Shown: positions 16,701 to 24,963 of the stretch, piece by piece | How positions within the stretch are numbered: the stretch's first letter is position 1 | How the letters are laid out: the number at the start of each line of letters is the position of its first letter | Origin: Bacillota bacterium | GTDB lineage: Bacteria > Bacillota > Clostridia > Acetivibrionales > DTU013 | DNA: 64,000 nucleotides | Direction: 5' to 3' | NCBI GenBank assembly: GCA_023435745.1 | Contig: JAEZMD010000019.1 | Location: forward strand, 186,001-250,000 | Notes under the pieces: generated by a model | Databases searched by the model: none | What the model saw: only the letters and a program-made list of their open reading frames with translations | What the model was told of the DNA's origin: nothing | Position numbers and translations under genes: made by a program

Positions 16701-18780
16701 TGTAGCTGCTTGTATACTTTCTCCAATCCAGCGCAGTTACTTTGTCAAAACGCAGATCGATATAGTTGCGCATATTTCCCGCTACAGTCTCCCTGCCGTT
16801 CGCTTCCATCTCAAAGCTCATAGGCAGCGGCACATCCGTATCAACATCGCCAAGAGTTGTGAAGCTGATGATTATTGAGCGGTCCGATAGCACAGTTTTT
16901 TCCGGATTCCCCAGTTCACTCGTCTTTGTGGTATACATCTGTAAATAATATACTGTATTTGGTATCAGAAACGTCGGGTAATCTTTATCTTTTTCTGTAT
17001 CTTCAAATGGAATTGACCCGGTTTCAAAAACCCCGTCATTATTTGTATCAACTTCCCATTGGAAAAGCTCAAACGCATCGAGCGTATACTCAAGTCTGTT
17101 TCCTGCGTCCTTTATTTTTGGCGACTTCGCACTGATATATTTTACCTGTCGGAATTCCGCATTGTAAGTTTTATTGCCCCATTGCTCTCCGTTGATGTAA
17201 ATCGGCAGCTTCTTTGTGGTGTCCGTCTGGTTGGTGCTCAGTAAAAAGTGAAAATACAAGTCATCCTTCATTGTATCATCCCAATTTAGCGGCTTATCCC
17301 AGGACAGCTTGATATCAGTTGACTTGACAGTAGTCTTTCCGTCGTCCGGTTTCGTCACTTCCTGCACATGGAGCGTTCTGTCATTGACTGCAATTCCCAT
17401 TGGCAAAGGCGGCCTGCCGGGATCCGTTGTCAGTGTGTAGGGCATGGATAGAGACTCCAACCTGTCCTCAGCGCCATTGGATTTTACGACGATTTTATAA
17501 TGCAATTCACTATTTGGATTGACTCCCTGGATGACGGTAAGTGCATATTCTCCGGTAAAAAATGAGTCGTCCATTGTCTTTTTAACAACCCAGTCACCCG
17601 GTGTGGCAGGAAGATCCGTAACCTGTACTTCGTAATATAGCTGAGGCAGATTAAGACTTCCCTGATTAAGCCTATATATTTTTACATAAATGTTATTTGA
17701 ACTGTCTTTTGATAATTGAAACCGAATTGGTGTATTTGTATAAGGTCTATCACCCGAAAGAAGGCTTCCGCCGTAATCATCCAGTTTACCAAACACGAAG
17801 GCCATTACATCATCAGGGACGGCATTTCTGTAAACCGGCTTGACGTTCATGTAATAGACAGTACCGGGAAAAATATGCGGGTATCTGAGAGTATCCTTAT
17901 ATTCGTCCAAAACCTCTCCTGTACCAACATCAACCGGCAAAGCCGGTACCACCGAAGACTCATCTGTCCTGCCCCACAGCTCAAAACTCATATATCCGCC
18001 CTGCACCGTGACTGTCGCCTTTTCCGCTGCATTAGCTGGGGCATTGACAATGTACTTGTTCTCATCCGTCGGATCCTGCTTGATTATCAACGCTGCCGCT
18101 CCGCTATTGAGCGTACTCAGATGCGTGGAAATATTAACCCTGTAATCCAGTACGGAAAGTTCCGTTGCACCTTTATAAATAGAGTGCAAAGAATTTTGCA
18201 TGTATTGCTTGGCATCACTTGTATTAGCATGCAAAAAGACATTATTATCTGTGTTGGTGTCAACATCCGGATAAATCGTGTTATCCGGGTCATAGAACAC
18301 TCTGGGTATTTTCCAGCTCAGCTTTAGCCTTGGGTATTTCCCAATTTCATGCGGGTTTGTATCATATGGCTGGTTCGGGGTGGAGGATAAAAAAGTAATG
18401 GACGGCAGGAAAAACATCAGTCCTCTGCCGATCGGAACACCGGCTGGGATGTCGGCTGCGGATGCGTACAGCGTTACACGGATATCATAGATATAGTCCG
18501 CCTTCAGTCCGGTGATTGTCGCGCGGTTCTCTCCCACGACCGTGATTGCGGGAGCTGCTACTGCTTTATTATTAATATCCGGTGTATGATATGTGATCAC
18601 GGCAGCTTGCGACCCTGAAGGATTCCAATTAATCACCAGCGTTCCGTTGGAATAGCTCTCACGATTGACAGTGACAGGCGTTTCTTCAGCGGCAAAAACA
18701 AAGATATTTGAACCGCCAAGAACGGTATATAATATAACGGCAGCCATGAACAATGCCGATGCTTTTTTGATTCGAATCAT
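13714..18780 (-). CDS. Giant secreted cell-surface protein with fibronectin type III repeats and C-terminal SLH domain
   Basis: At 1688 residues this is the largest gene in the window. It has an N-terminal signal peptide (about residues 8-30), then about seven or more fibronectin-III-like modules with the same recurring strand as its neighbour ('LIPNTVYYLQMYTTKT', 'LLPNTTYYFTVKTRLV', 'MFPNKLYYFSLKTVRV'). A region with copper-amine-oxidase-like or SLH-adjacent beta structure follows near 1290-1350, and C-terminal SLH sequence ends in 'SPGNQMTRAEVVAAFVKLLE'. The two proteins share architecture throughout and look like an old tandem duplication. ATG 18780 is preceded by GGAGGG at ten bases. Location is the outer cell surface; the binding partner is unknown. 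Confidence 0.85.
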   Translation of the reverse strand: MIRIKKASALFMAAVILYTVLGGSNIFVFAAEETPVTVNRESYSNGTLVINWNPSGSQAAVITYHTPDINNKAVAAPAITVVGENRATITGLKADYIYDIRVTLYASAADIPAGVPIGRGLMFFLPSITFLSSTPNQPYDTNPHEIGKYPRLKLSWKIPRVFYDPDNTIYPDVDTNTDNNVFLHANTSDAKQYMQNSLHSIYKGATELSVLDYRVNISTHLSTLNSGAAALIIKQDPTDENKYIVNAPANAAEKATVTVQGGYMSFELWGRTDESSVVPALPVDVGTGEVLDEYKDTLRYPHIFPGTVYYMNVKPVYRNAVPDDVMAFVFGKLDDYGGSLLSGDRPYTNTPIRFQLSKDSSNNIYVKIYRLNQGSLNLPQLYYEVQVTDLPATPGDWVVKKTMDDSFFTGEYALTVIQGVNPNSELHYKIVVKSNGAEDRLESLSMPYTLTTDPGRPPLPMGIAVNDRTLHVQEVTKPDDGKTTVKSTDIKLSWDKPLNWDDTMKDDLYFHFLLSTNQTDTTKKLPIYINGEQWGNKTYNAEFRQVKYISAKSPKIKDAGNRLEYTLDAFELFQWEVDTNNDGVFETGSIPFEDTEKDKDYPTFLIPNTVYYLQMYTTKTSELGNPEKTVLSDRSIIISFTTLGDVDTDVPLPMSFEMEANGRETVAGNMRNYIDLRFDKVTALDWRKYTSSYNELEYSYNIYYDLYMNSRTDTTPLLIGTTEDLGGDVFFTGADDPQSTSVRARISSFTLSASPTPEEAAIINRFGYNLLPNTTYYFTVKTRLVIQDRDDPAGVTEKESISTAILPVTTIRLDVTEPDDNQRKPLAPTDFDIAVDSNGNQLLSGSSVTFTWTRQENDVIYQLIRTTGKINPTDGLSVYENDPEYESFLQVYDSLSDGVVNNAVYLDPAPALSGPVTHPGKFTYDPVTKICTYTVDQRMFPNKLYYFSLKTVRVDASRDLLNPSSESVWVSVPVTTSLIDAPASLEVVLNAELGFYWTDATAGLTAEDYKIYVKGPSDADFKLMTRSLATIVKDNDGKTYYGRVMGLKTNSLYDIRVVKGSNTLIYEKSSLQTRDGFHELEVRWVGKALDDYARYEIALMEEGGSEYTVLTAADLQQYTDKKNNVLSYYTEETARTINSDSLYYYARIKSVAAELPGGIVTRQPLRSNVKYYIKVRAVKIDPTETDLISYSKYIGPVNTRTEFNQEDYDNTDREEQQKAVFLDKMASLEKGYYWRVAMGSSQATAILLKGERVSDAMRNSTGDTFTVDMTGLSVNISKDEIYIPISVIKTMNQLNRSLLIRTAGAELTLRPTTLDASVNEQIKSLQSKKEVADLYVRLIVTRSLSSPKALPSNQLRISDINDLEIFAMGLSTTDGKLAKMFHDKLYDKETGLVSEKLSMLQNTYVGSGTGSQELIGKYTQNLVNMIEEELSVYIDSTLKNVRLANSVSEINTFSAPGSVNLFFSGSDGMRIPYTFYDGSTEWQKVTTNTEQLASSVRFNLLKTGKYVILTVQSSIGGVPEGHWAESYITSLASKYDLGNVFPGIQNNFMPDNKVMCKEVILLYELVVGKSAELTGLEIRQKSEKLGLDSLIHPNSLARNVQRQQTAAVLFKLLSVKKGVSMAALKPGGRVMIADESSINEEYFQPVLMIVDINVMGLDESGRFSPGNQMTRAEVVAAFVKLLELTGDL

Positions 18781-18902
18781 CAGAAGTAACCCTCCAGTAT
18801 TTACATTTCTGCGCTCAGACCATTTCCTGTCCGGTCATCTGCAGTCGGTTATCGCTTTGGATACACCTCAATATATATATCGGCAATTTATAATCGAGAT
18901 TA

Positions 18903-18931
18903 ATGATATAGTCCCGCATAAAAAGTTACAA
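18903..18931 (-). promoter_or_regulatory. Candidate sigma-A promoter of the FN3/SLH operon
   Basis: On the minus strand TTGTAA (18926-18931), 17 bases, TATCAT (18903-18908), about 120 bases before the start of the 1688-residue gene. The rest of 18781-19027 shows no gene. Confidence 0.4.
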
Positions 18932-19027
18932 TTTGGTTTCAAGGTTATGGAGTATGGTTTTGGAACTATGGCCGAGACTGTATCTCAGATTGTTTGAAAA
19001 AATTGCTTGGTAAAATATATGGGCGGT

Positions 19028-19056
19028 TTGACTTTCTATCTCTAATATCATATTAT
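19028..19056 (+). promoter_or_regulatory. Sigma-A promoter of the lacI-type regulator
   Basis: TTGACT (19028-19033), 17-base spacer, TATTAT (19051-19056), about 80 bases before the regulator start. Confidence 0.6.
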
Positions 19057-19076
19057 TAATATTGCGGAGCAAGGGA

Positions 19077-19088
19077 TAAAACGTATCA
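19077..19088 (+). promoter_or_regulatory. Putative LacI-family operator (autoregulatory)
   Basis: TAAAACGTATCA differs at one position from the TGAAACGTATCA site in front of the sugar-binding protein. It lies roughly 15-25 bases downstream of the predicted transcription start, placed to repress the regulator's own gene. Confidence 0.5.
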
Positions 19089-19133
19089 CCGTAATGTTTT
19101 TTCACGTCCTTGACTTGGGAGGTTTTAGTTTTA

Positions 19134-20159
19134 ATGGCTACAATGAAGGATGTTGCTAGAGAAGCAAAGGTATCCCTCGGAACGGTTTCAAACGTCCTGA
19201 ATAAACGTCCTACCGTTACAGAAGCAAACTGCATAAAGGTTATGAATGCTGTCAGAAAACTGAAATATCGGCCAAACACAGCTGCGAGGACATTAAAGAC
19301 TAATACTTCAAAAAGTATTGGTCTTGTAATTCCGGATATTAAAAACCCTTTTTATCCAGAGCTTGCCAGAGGTGTTGAGGATACGGCGAAAAAATCCGGT
19401 TATTCTGTACTGCTATGCAACAACGACAGGAGCGTTGATAAGGAACGTGAATATATCAACATACTGATAGAAAAAAATATTGACGGTATTATTCTGATAA
19501 AGCCAAAAGTAAGTCTGGATGAGATCGCTGAAATTCAAAAAGAATGCTCCATTGTCCTGGTGGATGTTGATTATGATATCACCTCCAGATTTGATAGCAT
19601 CAATGTGGATGATTACAACGGAATGCTTGATGCTATGAATTTATTATATGAATACGGTCACAGAAATATAGCTTTTATAAGCGGAATGCTGGAATCAAAA
19701 AGCAGCAAGATCAGACATGATACCTATATAGAGTTTTTAAGGAAGAAAAATATTCCGGTAAATGAGGAATTGATCAAAATGGGTTCTTATGACTGGTACA
19801 GCGGATACAAATGCACTGTTGAACTACTCAGGAATATTACTCCTCCTACGGCTATTCTGGCTGCCAATGACTTAATGGCCATTGGCACAATGAAAGCCAT
19901 CCATGAAAGGCGCTTGAGGATCCCCTTTGACATATCCGTGATGGGCTACGACGACATCGACATGGCTGTCCTCTGCACACCACAGCTTACCACCGTTAGA
20001 CAGCCCAAATATGAACTCGGCATCACTAGCGTTGAAATCCTTCTTGAGCGTATGAAATCCGGAATTCCGGTTGATGAGCCAGTTGAAGGAGCCGGCAGAA
20101 TTGTCACAATGAAGACTGAAATCATGCTGAGAGAAACCTTAGGTTATGTAAAAACATAA
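19134..20159 (+). CDS. LacI-family transcriptional regulator of the sugar regulon
   Basis: A 341-residue regulator with an N-terminal LacI helix-turn-helix ('MKDVAREAKVSLGTVSNVLN', followed by the hinge 'RPNTAARTLKTN') and a periplasmic-binding-protein-like effector domain ('IGLVIPDIKNPFYPEL', 'DDIDMAVLCTPQLTTV'). The sugar that binds is unknown. The ATG at 19134 (GGGAGG upstream) puts the recognition helices at the very N-terminus; the ORF extends to 19110 without support. Its own promoter and those of the adjacent transport and catabolic operons carry copies of a TGAAACGTTTCA-like palindrome, so it is inferred to be the local repressor. It is divergent from the FN3/SLH genes and convergent with the ABC permeases. 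Confidence 0.93.
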   Translation: MATMKDVAREAKVSLGTVSNVLNKRPTVTEANCIKVMNAVRKLKYRPNTAARTLKTNTSKSIGLVIPDIKNPFYPELARGVEDTAKKSGYSVLLCNNDRSVDKEREYINILIEKNIDGIILIKPKVSLDEIAEIQKECSIVLVDVDYDITSRFDSINVDDYNGMLDAMNLLYEYGHRNIAFISGMLESKSSKIRHDTYIEFLRKKNIPVNEELIKMGSYDWYSGYKCTVELLRNITPPTAILAANDLMAIGTMKAIHERRLRIPFDISVMGYDDIDMAVLCTPQLTTVRQPKYELGITSVEILLERMKSGIPVDEPVEGAGRIVTMKTEIMLRETLGYVKT

Positions 20160-20224
20160 TCCTTTCAGGGTAACGATCTCCTCTGTATTCCTTTGGACTA
20201 AAGGCTTCCGACAAAAAAGAAGGC

Positions 20225-20257
20225 AAAAAAGCTTGGAACGTGACCGTTTCTCCCAAG
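20225..20257 (-). terminator. Terminator of the sugar ABC importer operon
   Basis: CTTGG-AACG-loop-CGTT-CCAAG stem (20232-20257) followed on the minus strand by CTTTTTT. A second T-run on the plus side suggests it may also stop the lacI transcript. Confidence 0.6.
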
Positions 20258-20294
20258 ACCTTTTAACCTTTTTTTGTATTACGGCGCATCAAGC

Positions 20295-21119
20295 TTACCC
20301 TTTAACTGCACCCATGGTCATACCACGTACAAGATACTTCTGAGTTGCAAATGTAATGATCAATACCGGAGAGATAACCAGTACCGCAAAAGCGGCAATT
20401 TTGCCCCATTCGGTTGCATATAGGGTCGTCAGTTCAAGAATGCCCAGTGGAAGCGTAACCGCCCGCGAAGTCGTCAGAATCTTTGCGAAGAAAAACTCAT
20501 TCCACATATTGATGAAGACAAACACAAATGTTGCTGCAATTCCGGTAATGGACAGCGGAAAAACTATCCGGATTATTATTCCCAAACGGCTGCATCCATC
20601 GATTTTCGCAGATTCCTCAATACTCACCGGTACATCTTTGAAATAGCTCTGGAACATCCAGATGGAAATTGCAAACTGCGTTGTGGTGTAGCACACGATA
20701 AGCGGAAATATGCTATCGAGAAGATTAAACTTGGAAACGACAATGTAAATCGGCAGAATGATCATGATGCCTGGAAGCATTCTAAGGATAAGATACATAC
20801 TCGCGAAAACACGCTTCAACGGGAATTTATACCTGGTAAGCGCATATGCCAGCAAGGAACCCATCAGGCAAGTAAAAAACGAGCCTGTAAAAGCAACTGT
20901 CAATGAGTTCTTGAAAAAGCGAAAAAACTTATTAGCCGAAAAAACATCCCTATAATTGTCGAAGGTCAACGGACCTAAAAAATTTGGCGGCATGGTCAGG
21001 AAATCTTTTGGAACCTTGAATGAACAGTATAACACCCAGACCAGTGGTAGCAAAATACCAATACTTACAATGGCTGCAACAATACTAAAGATAAAATTAG
21101 AAACTTTTTTCGTTTTCAT
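20295..21119 (-). CDS. Carbohydrate ABC transporter permease (MalG-type)
   Basis: A 274-residue inner-membrane permease of the CUT1 sugar importer class with six predicted helices. The cytoplasmic coupling loop 'EESAKIDGCSRLGIIIRIVFP' region matches the EAA motif that docks on the ATPase, and the C-terminus 'YLVRGMTMGAVKG' is typical of MalG-like subunits. Its start overlaps the last base of the MalF-type gene, so translation is coupled. It is probably induced with the rest of the regulon. No ATPase is encoded beside it, so a shared MsmK/UgpC-type ATPase from elsewhere is likely needed. Confidence 0.93.
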   Translation of the reverse strand: MKTKKVSNFIFSIVAAIVSIGILLPLVWVLYCSFKVPKDFLTMPPNFLGPLTFDNYRDVFSANKFFRFFKNSLTVAFTGSFFTCLMGSLLAYALTRYKFPLKRVFASMYLILRMLPGIMIILPIYIVVSKFNLLDSIFPLIVCYTTTQFAISIWMFQSYFKDVPVSIEESAKIDGCSRLGIIIRIVFPLSITGIAATFVFVFINMWNEFFFAKILTTSRAVTLPLGILELTTLYATEWGKIAAFAVLVISPVLIITFATQKYLVRGMTMGAVKG

Positions 21120-21985
21120 TAGTCACGCACCTTTCCGACATCACTCAGCAATTTTCGAATAATCGGCAGTGTGATAATTGAAGTCATTAGTATCATGATG
21201 ACTGCGAATGCAGAAGCACGATCTATCTGGAACGTCTGGAACAAGCGTGAGTAGAAAAAGATCATGGTATTGGTGGTATTGTAGGCGCCATTTGTAAGAG
21301 TATATATCGTATCAAATGTCTTCGTTGTGTCAATGGTCTTGAATAATGCGCCAATGAGCAGCACATTTTGAAGATAAGGGAACGTGATAAAAAAGAATTT
21401 ATCTAACGCCCTTGCCCCATCGACTTCAGCGGCCTCATATAATTCATCCGGAATACCCTGTAAAGTTGCAAGACAAATCAGGATAATAAACGGCGTACTA
21501 AGCCAAATGTCCGTAATTGCTATTGCGAAGATTGCGCCAGGCCCGTTGTTCCATGTCCAGGTTGGCAGCCCAATCACGGATAGTACATAGTTCAGAATAC
21601 TGTTTCCGGGCTGATAAATCAGTTTCCAAATTAAACCGGCCACCACCGGCGTTACCATCATAGGAGCGAGGATCGTCGTACGCCATAATCTTCTGCCGAA
21701 GACCTGTCCGTTCATAAGCAGTGCAACGAGCACACCAAGTATAAGTTCGGTCGGAACACATATCAATATATGTTTGAGCGTAACAAGCCAGGCATTCCAA
21801 AATGCTCTGTCATTTAAAATGATCATATAGTTCTTGAAACCAACAAGCTTGGAAATGCTTCCTTGCATGTGGTCATAGGATGAAAAGCTGATGATGATTG
21901 AATATATCATTGGGAGAATAAAAACGACAAACGTTACAATTACCGGAGACAAAGCCAGAATCAGACCAAACGTTGCATCACTCAT
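21119..21985 (-). CDS. Carbohydrate ABC transporter permease (MalF-type)
   Basis: A 288-residue membrane permease, partner of the MalG-type gene. The EAA-type loop 'ELYEAAEVDGARALDKFFFI' and six hydrophobic segments are visible. The ATG at 21985 lacks a good ribosome site. A strong AAGGGGG lies about 40 bases upstream and the frame stays open up to it, with an N-terminal stretch NNQLEKPKKR typical of this family's cytoplasmic start. The only in-frame initiator near that site would be ATT, so the true start may be a rare ATT codon at about 22018. A stable hairpin precedes the gene. Confidence 0.92.
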   Translation of the reverse strand: MSDATFGLILALSPVIVTFVVFILPMIYSIIISFSSYDHMQGSISKLVGFKNYMIILNDRAFWNAWLVTLKHILICVPTELILGVLVALLMNGQVFGRRLWRTTILAPMMVTPVVAGLIWKLIYQPGNSILNYVLSVIGLPTWTWNNGPGAIFAIAITDIWLSTPFIILICLATLQGIPDELYEAAEVDGARALDKFFFITFPYLQNVLLIGALFKTIDTTKTFDTIYTLTNGAYNTTNTMIFFYSRLFQTFQIDRASAFAVIMILMTSIITLPIIRKLLSDVGKVRD

Positions 21986-22129
21986 CCGCTTTTTTGGTTT
22001 TTCCAGCTGGTTATTAATAAGAATACCCCCTTATATGCCTGGTCATATATAATTAACGCCCGAAGGTATGACTTTCAAATTCATAATACTATGTCCTATC
22101 GGAGTAGTCAAAATGACGTTTCGTTTATT

Positions 22130-22158
22130 TTGGCCCGGCTTCGAAAAAACCGGGCCAA
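22130..22158 (-). other. Intercistronic hairpin between binding-protein and permease genes
   Basis: A nine-base-pair perfect stem TTGGCCCGG/CCGGGCCAA with no T tract on the minus strand. It lies in the 248-base gap after the solute-binding protein. Hairpins at this position commonly protect the binding-protein mRNA and lower permease expression; here that is an inference. Nothing else is seen between 21986 and 22233. Confidence 0.55.
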
Positions 22159-22233
22159 ACAACGATTAGCTATTCACTAAAACAATTCTCTTGTGACATT
22201 TCAATGCCAATTGTCGAGCACAAGTGTCACATC

Positions 22234-23604
22234 TTATTTGCCATTCGCTTCGTCAAGCAAATCTTGCGCGCGTTTTTGCATATTGGCAAGACAGGTATCA
22301 GCATCTATTACACCGGTAATATAGTCGTTGAGCTCTTCGGTCGTCATTGACCTCAGGCCGCTTGTCGCCTTTGTTACCGGATATGGTTTACAGCTTGCCA
22401 GAGAGGTGGATACTGCCGGCACATACGGATATTTTGCTATTACATCCGCATCTTGACATGTTATGAGGTTTGCGCTTGCACCACCGGCCAGAGCATATTT
22501 TTTCTGAACATCGCTGCCGGAGAACCATGCCTGGAACTCATATGCCGCATCCTGATTCTTACTATAGTTGTTTATAAAGTAAGCCCAACCACCGAGGATG
22601 GAGTTTCCGCCAGGGCTGGTAGCATAGGTGATGGCTGAACGGTCGATCTTGAGATATTGATCTGTGAAATTCGGCGCATATGTGCCTGGCCAGTTAATGA
22701 TCTGTGCGACCTTGCCGGATGCGAAAGCTTGTGCTGTTTCAACAGCGCCATAGGATGTGCTCTCCGGAGGAGAAAGCTTATAGAGCTCCGTAAAGATTTC
22801 AAGAGCTTTTTTTGCTTCAGGCGTATTAAGTGTAGCAGTGTCCATCGCATCATTGATCCATGCGCCGCCGAGGGAGAAGAGGATCTGTGTGTAAGTTGTG
22901 CCAATCTGAACGTCTCTGTTTGCGTTGACGGTGAAACCGTAGACACCCGGTATCTTTGATTGGATCGTCTTTGCGTTTTCAATTACTTCGTTCCAGGTCG
23001 TGGGAGCCTTAGCCGGGTCAAGACCCGCCTGCTTATACATTTGATTATTGTATGCGAACAGGTAAATGTCTGCGATGAAAGGCACACCATAATATACACC
23101 CTTATACTTGGAGTATGCTTCTATAGCATCCTTGCTGTACTGATCCCAGGGTATCTGGGGATAATTGGTATTGTTCATGTACTTTTCAATGGGCAGATAA
23201 AGACTTGATTGATCGGTAATGAAGCTCGCATGCCACTGATAGTTGGTACCCATGACATCAATGCTGCCCGTCCTGGAAGCCGCTTCCAAGGCATACTTGG
23301 TATTTAGGTCATTACTTGACATGGCGCTAATCTCAAGAGTTATACCTGTTGCATCAAAGAAATCCTGTTTGATAGCTTCCATAGTCTCTGCTACACCGGT
23401 TGTAAGAGTAAGAGTTGTGCCGGCATACGGCTTATCTCCGGTTTCAGGCGCATCTTTTTCAGCAGGTGCCGCCGTTGTAGCGGGTGCCGTTGTGGCAGGT
23501 GCTCCGGTTTCTGAAGCATCAGGAGAAGAGCCGCATGCACTAAACGCTACTGCCATGGCTACTACGATAAAAATTGAGATGAAACTTTTTGTCTTTCTTA
23601 ACAT
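22234..23604 (-). CDS. Sugar ABC transporter substrate-binding lipoprotein (family 1)
   Basis: A 456-residue extracellular solute-binding lipoprotein. From the ATG at 23604 (GAGGAGG upstream) it has a signal sequence ending in the lipobox 'AFSAC', an Ala/Thr/Pro-rich linker, then a bilobed family-1 binding-protein domain ('YGVPFIADIYLFAYNNQMYKQAGLDPAKAPTTW', read in two parts, is characteristic). It captures an oligosaccharide or glycoside and delivers it to the two permeases downstream. It is first in its operon, with a promoter and two LacI-type operators just upstream. The longer ORF to 23703 has no supporting ribosome site. Confidence 0.94.
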   Translation of the reverse strand: MLRKTKSFISIFIVVAMAVAFSACGSSPDASETGAPATTAPATTAAPAEKDAPETGDKPYAGTTLTLTTGVAETMEAIKQDFFDATGITLEISAMSSNDLNTKYALEAASRTGSIDVMGTNYQWHASFITDQSSLYLPIEKYMNNTNYPQIPWDQYSKDAIEAYSKYKGVYYGVPFIADIYLFAYNNQMYKQAGLDPAKAPTTWNEVIENAKTIQSKIPGVYGFTVNANRDVQIGTTYTQILFSLGGAWINDAMDTATLNTPEAKKALEIFTELYKLSPPESTSYGAVETAQAFASGKVAQIINWPGTYAPNFTDQYLKIDRSAITYATSPGGNSILGGWAYFINNYSKNQDAAYEFQAWFSGSDVQKKYALAGGASANLITCQDADVIAKYPYVPAVSTSLASCKPYPVTKATSGLRSMTTEELNDYITGVIDADTCLANMQKRAQDLLDEANGK

Positions 23605-23675
23605 TTTGTACCTCCTCGATTTTTTTGTTTTAAGGGTGCCTGCCAATAGAATATGTAAAATATAGAAAAATGAAA

Positions 23676-23687
23676 TGAAACGTTTCA
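23676..23687 (-). promoter_or_regulatory. LacI-family operator, perfect palindrome
   Basis: TGAAACGTTTCA, perfectly symmetric, in the leader of the binding-protein operon 72 bases before the start codon and 58 bases from a second copy. Confidence 0.7.
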
Positions 23688-23733
23688 GACTTTCGCTAAT
23701 CAATTCCTAGGTGAATATCAAACTACTATTCCA

Positions 23734-23745
23734 TGAAACGTATCA
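23734..23745 (-). promoter_or_regulatory. LacI-family operator next to the -10 of the binding-protein promoter
   Basis: TGAAACGTATCA (minus strand TGATACGTTTCA), one mismatch from the perfect palindrome, nine bases downstream of the predicted -10. Binding here would block transcription start. Confidence 0.65.
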
Positions 23746-23754
23746 TATGCATTA

Positions 23755-23783
23755 AGAATACACTGCTTTTTTTTTAAAGTCAA
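23755..23783 (-). promoter_or_regulatory. Sigma-A promoter of the sugar-binding-protein operon
   Basis: On the minus strand TTGACT (23778-23783), 17-base A-rich spacer, TATTCT (23755-23760). Confidence 0.55.
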
Positions 23784-23826
23784 TACTAAATTTTTGACAA
23801 TTTTTATTAAAAGTCTTAATCTATAA

Positions 23827-23856
23827 TTGACAAAGGGCATTTCATAGTTATATGAT
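23827..23856 (+). promoter_or_regulatory. Sigma-A promoter of the oxidoreductase operon
   Basis: TTGACA (23827-23832), 18-base spacer, TATGAT (23851-23856), about 100 bases before the first gene. An operator lies downstream in the leader. Confidence 0.5.
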
Positions 23857-23917
23857 AATAAATATATAGGTATAGAAATGAGATTTCGAGCAATGATGTG
23901 AAATTGGATTATTCTTT

Positions 23918-23929
23918 TGAAACGTTTCA
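23918..23929 (+). promoter_or_regulatory. LacI-family operator, perfect palindrome
   Basis: TGAAACGTTTCA, identical to the copy at 23676, 30 bases before the start of the first oxidoreductase gene and downstream of its promoter. Confidence 0.7.
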
Positions 23930-23958
23930 TAAGATTAACAATTGAAAGGATGACTGAA

Positions 23959-24951
23959 ATGGTTAAAATCGCAATCGTAGGCGCCGGAGGAATATCTAAG
24001 CAACATATTCCGGCAATCAGCAAACTCAGCAATGCAAAAATAATCGGTATTATTGATGTAAATAAGGAAAATGCACAGAAATGCGCGGAGCAATGCGGAG
24101 CAAGGGCTTATGACAAGCTGTCGGATTGCCTGGATCTTGTGGATATGGTATTTGTACTGACTCCGCCATCTACTCACAGGGCAATTGCTGTAGAAGCAAT
24201 GCGGGCAGGCAAGCATGTGGTCGTGGAAAAGCCGATTTCTTCAACAATTGAAGATGCTGAAATCATGGTTGAGGAATCTAAAAAGAATAATGTTTTTCTT
24301 ATACCTGCTTTCAACATGCGTTTCCGTACCGGCTTTATGCGTTTGAAGGAGTTTGTACAATCCGGTAAAATTGGTACTCCCACAACCTACTGGTGTCAGA
24401 GGCAGGGGCTCCGGGTGGATCCGAATAACAAATGGAGCACTGACCCAATGCTTATGACAGGTATGACTATTCAGTCTCTTTCCCATGATATTGATTCCAT
24501 GCGCTGGATCGCGGGAGAAGCCTTGAGCGTCTGCGCTTTAATTCAGGAAAGTCGTCCGAACCTTCCTGGTTTCGATGACAATACTAATGCAATATTCCAG
24601 CTTGAAAACGGCGTCAGCGCTAATTTTCAGTCAAGCTGGTCCTCACATGCCTCTTTTAATACCCGGGGTATGCTGGGGTCGAAGGGAACCGCATATGTAG
24701 GCGGCAACGATCTTTGGAACCTTGATTTCTTCCGCTGGAAAACCAGTGATATGGAATATGAGCAAACAGAGTATATTAATGATTTGCATGATATCCGCTC
24801 CTTTGCCAGAGAGGACAGCTACTATATAAACTGCGTGGATAGTGGGACAAAGCCCAATATCTCAGGTGAAGATGGCTTGAAGGCGCTGAAAATATCCTAC
24901 GGTATGCTGGAATCAAACCGGACCAAAACAGTGGTCAATCTGAAATATTAG
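23959..24951 (+). CDS. Gfo/Idh/MocA-family NAD(P)-dependent oxidoreductase (A)
   Basis: A 330-residue sugar or cyclitol dehydrogenase. The N-terminal Rossmann fold starts 'IAIVGAGGISKQHI', the 'VVVEKPIS' motif carries the lysine and proline conserved in the family, and 'HDIDSM' supplies the usual catalytic-site histidine region. Substrates in this family are typically oxidised at a secondary hydroxyl. The ATG at 23959 has AAAGG nine bases upstream. It is the first gene of a six-gene operon and is divergent from the sugar importer. The two other oxidoreductases in the operon differ from it in the histidine motif, so the three probably catalyse different steps. Confidence 0.92.
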   Translation: MVKIAIVGAGGISKQHIPAISKLSNAKIIGIIDVNKENAQKCAEQCGARAYDKLSDCLDLVDMVFVLTPPSTHRAIAVEAMRAGKHVVVEKPISSTIEDAEIMVEESKKNNVFLIPAFNMRFRTGFMRLKEFVQSGKIGTPTTYWCQRQGLRVDPNNKWSTDPMLMTGMTIQSLSHDIDSMRWIAGEALSVCALIQESRPNLPGFDDNTNAIFQLENGVSANFQSSWSSHASFNTRGMLGSKGTAYVGGNDLWNLDFFRWKTSDMEYEQTEYINDLHDIRSFAREDSYYINCVDSGTKPNISGEDGLKALKISYGMLESNRTKTVVNLKY

Positions 24952-24963
24952 GAGGATACGACT

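Noticed and set aside
17716..18327. 203-codon plus-strand frame inside the giant FN3/SLH gene
   Set aside because: Antisense to a well-supported coding region, no ribosome site and low-complexity protein of mixed composition. The same applies to the long plus frames at 12613-13149, 11146-11610 and 62556-63176.
23676..23687. TGAAACGTTTCA sites as CcpA catabolite-response elements
   Set aside because: The cre consensus has two more bases (TGNAANCGNWNNCA-type spacing around the central CG); these 12-bp palindromes are too short and cluster around one LacI-type gene, so a local regulator is more likely.
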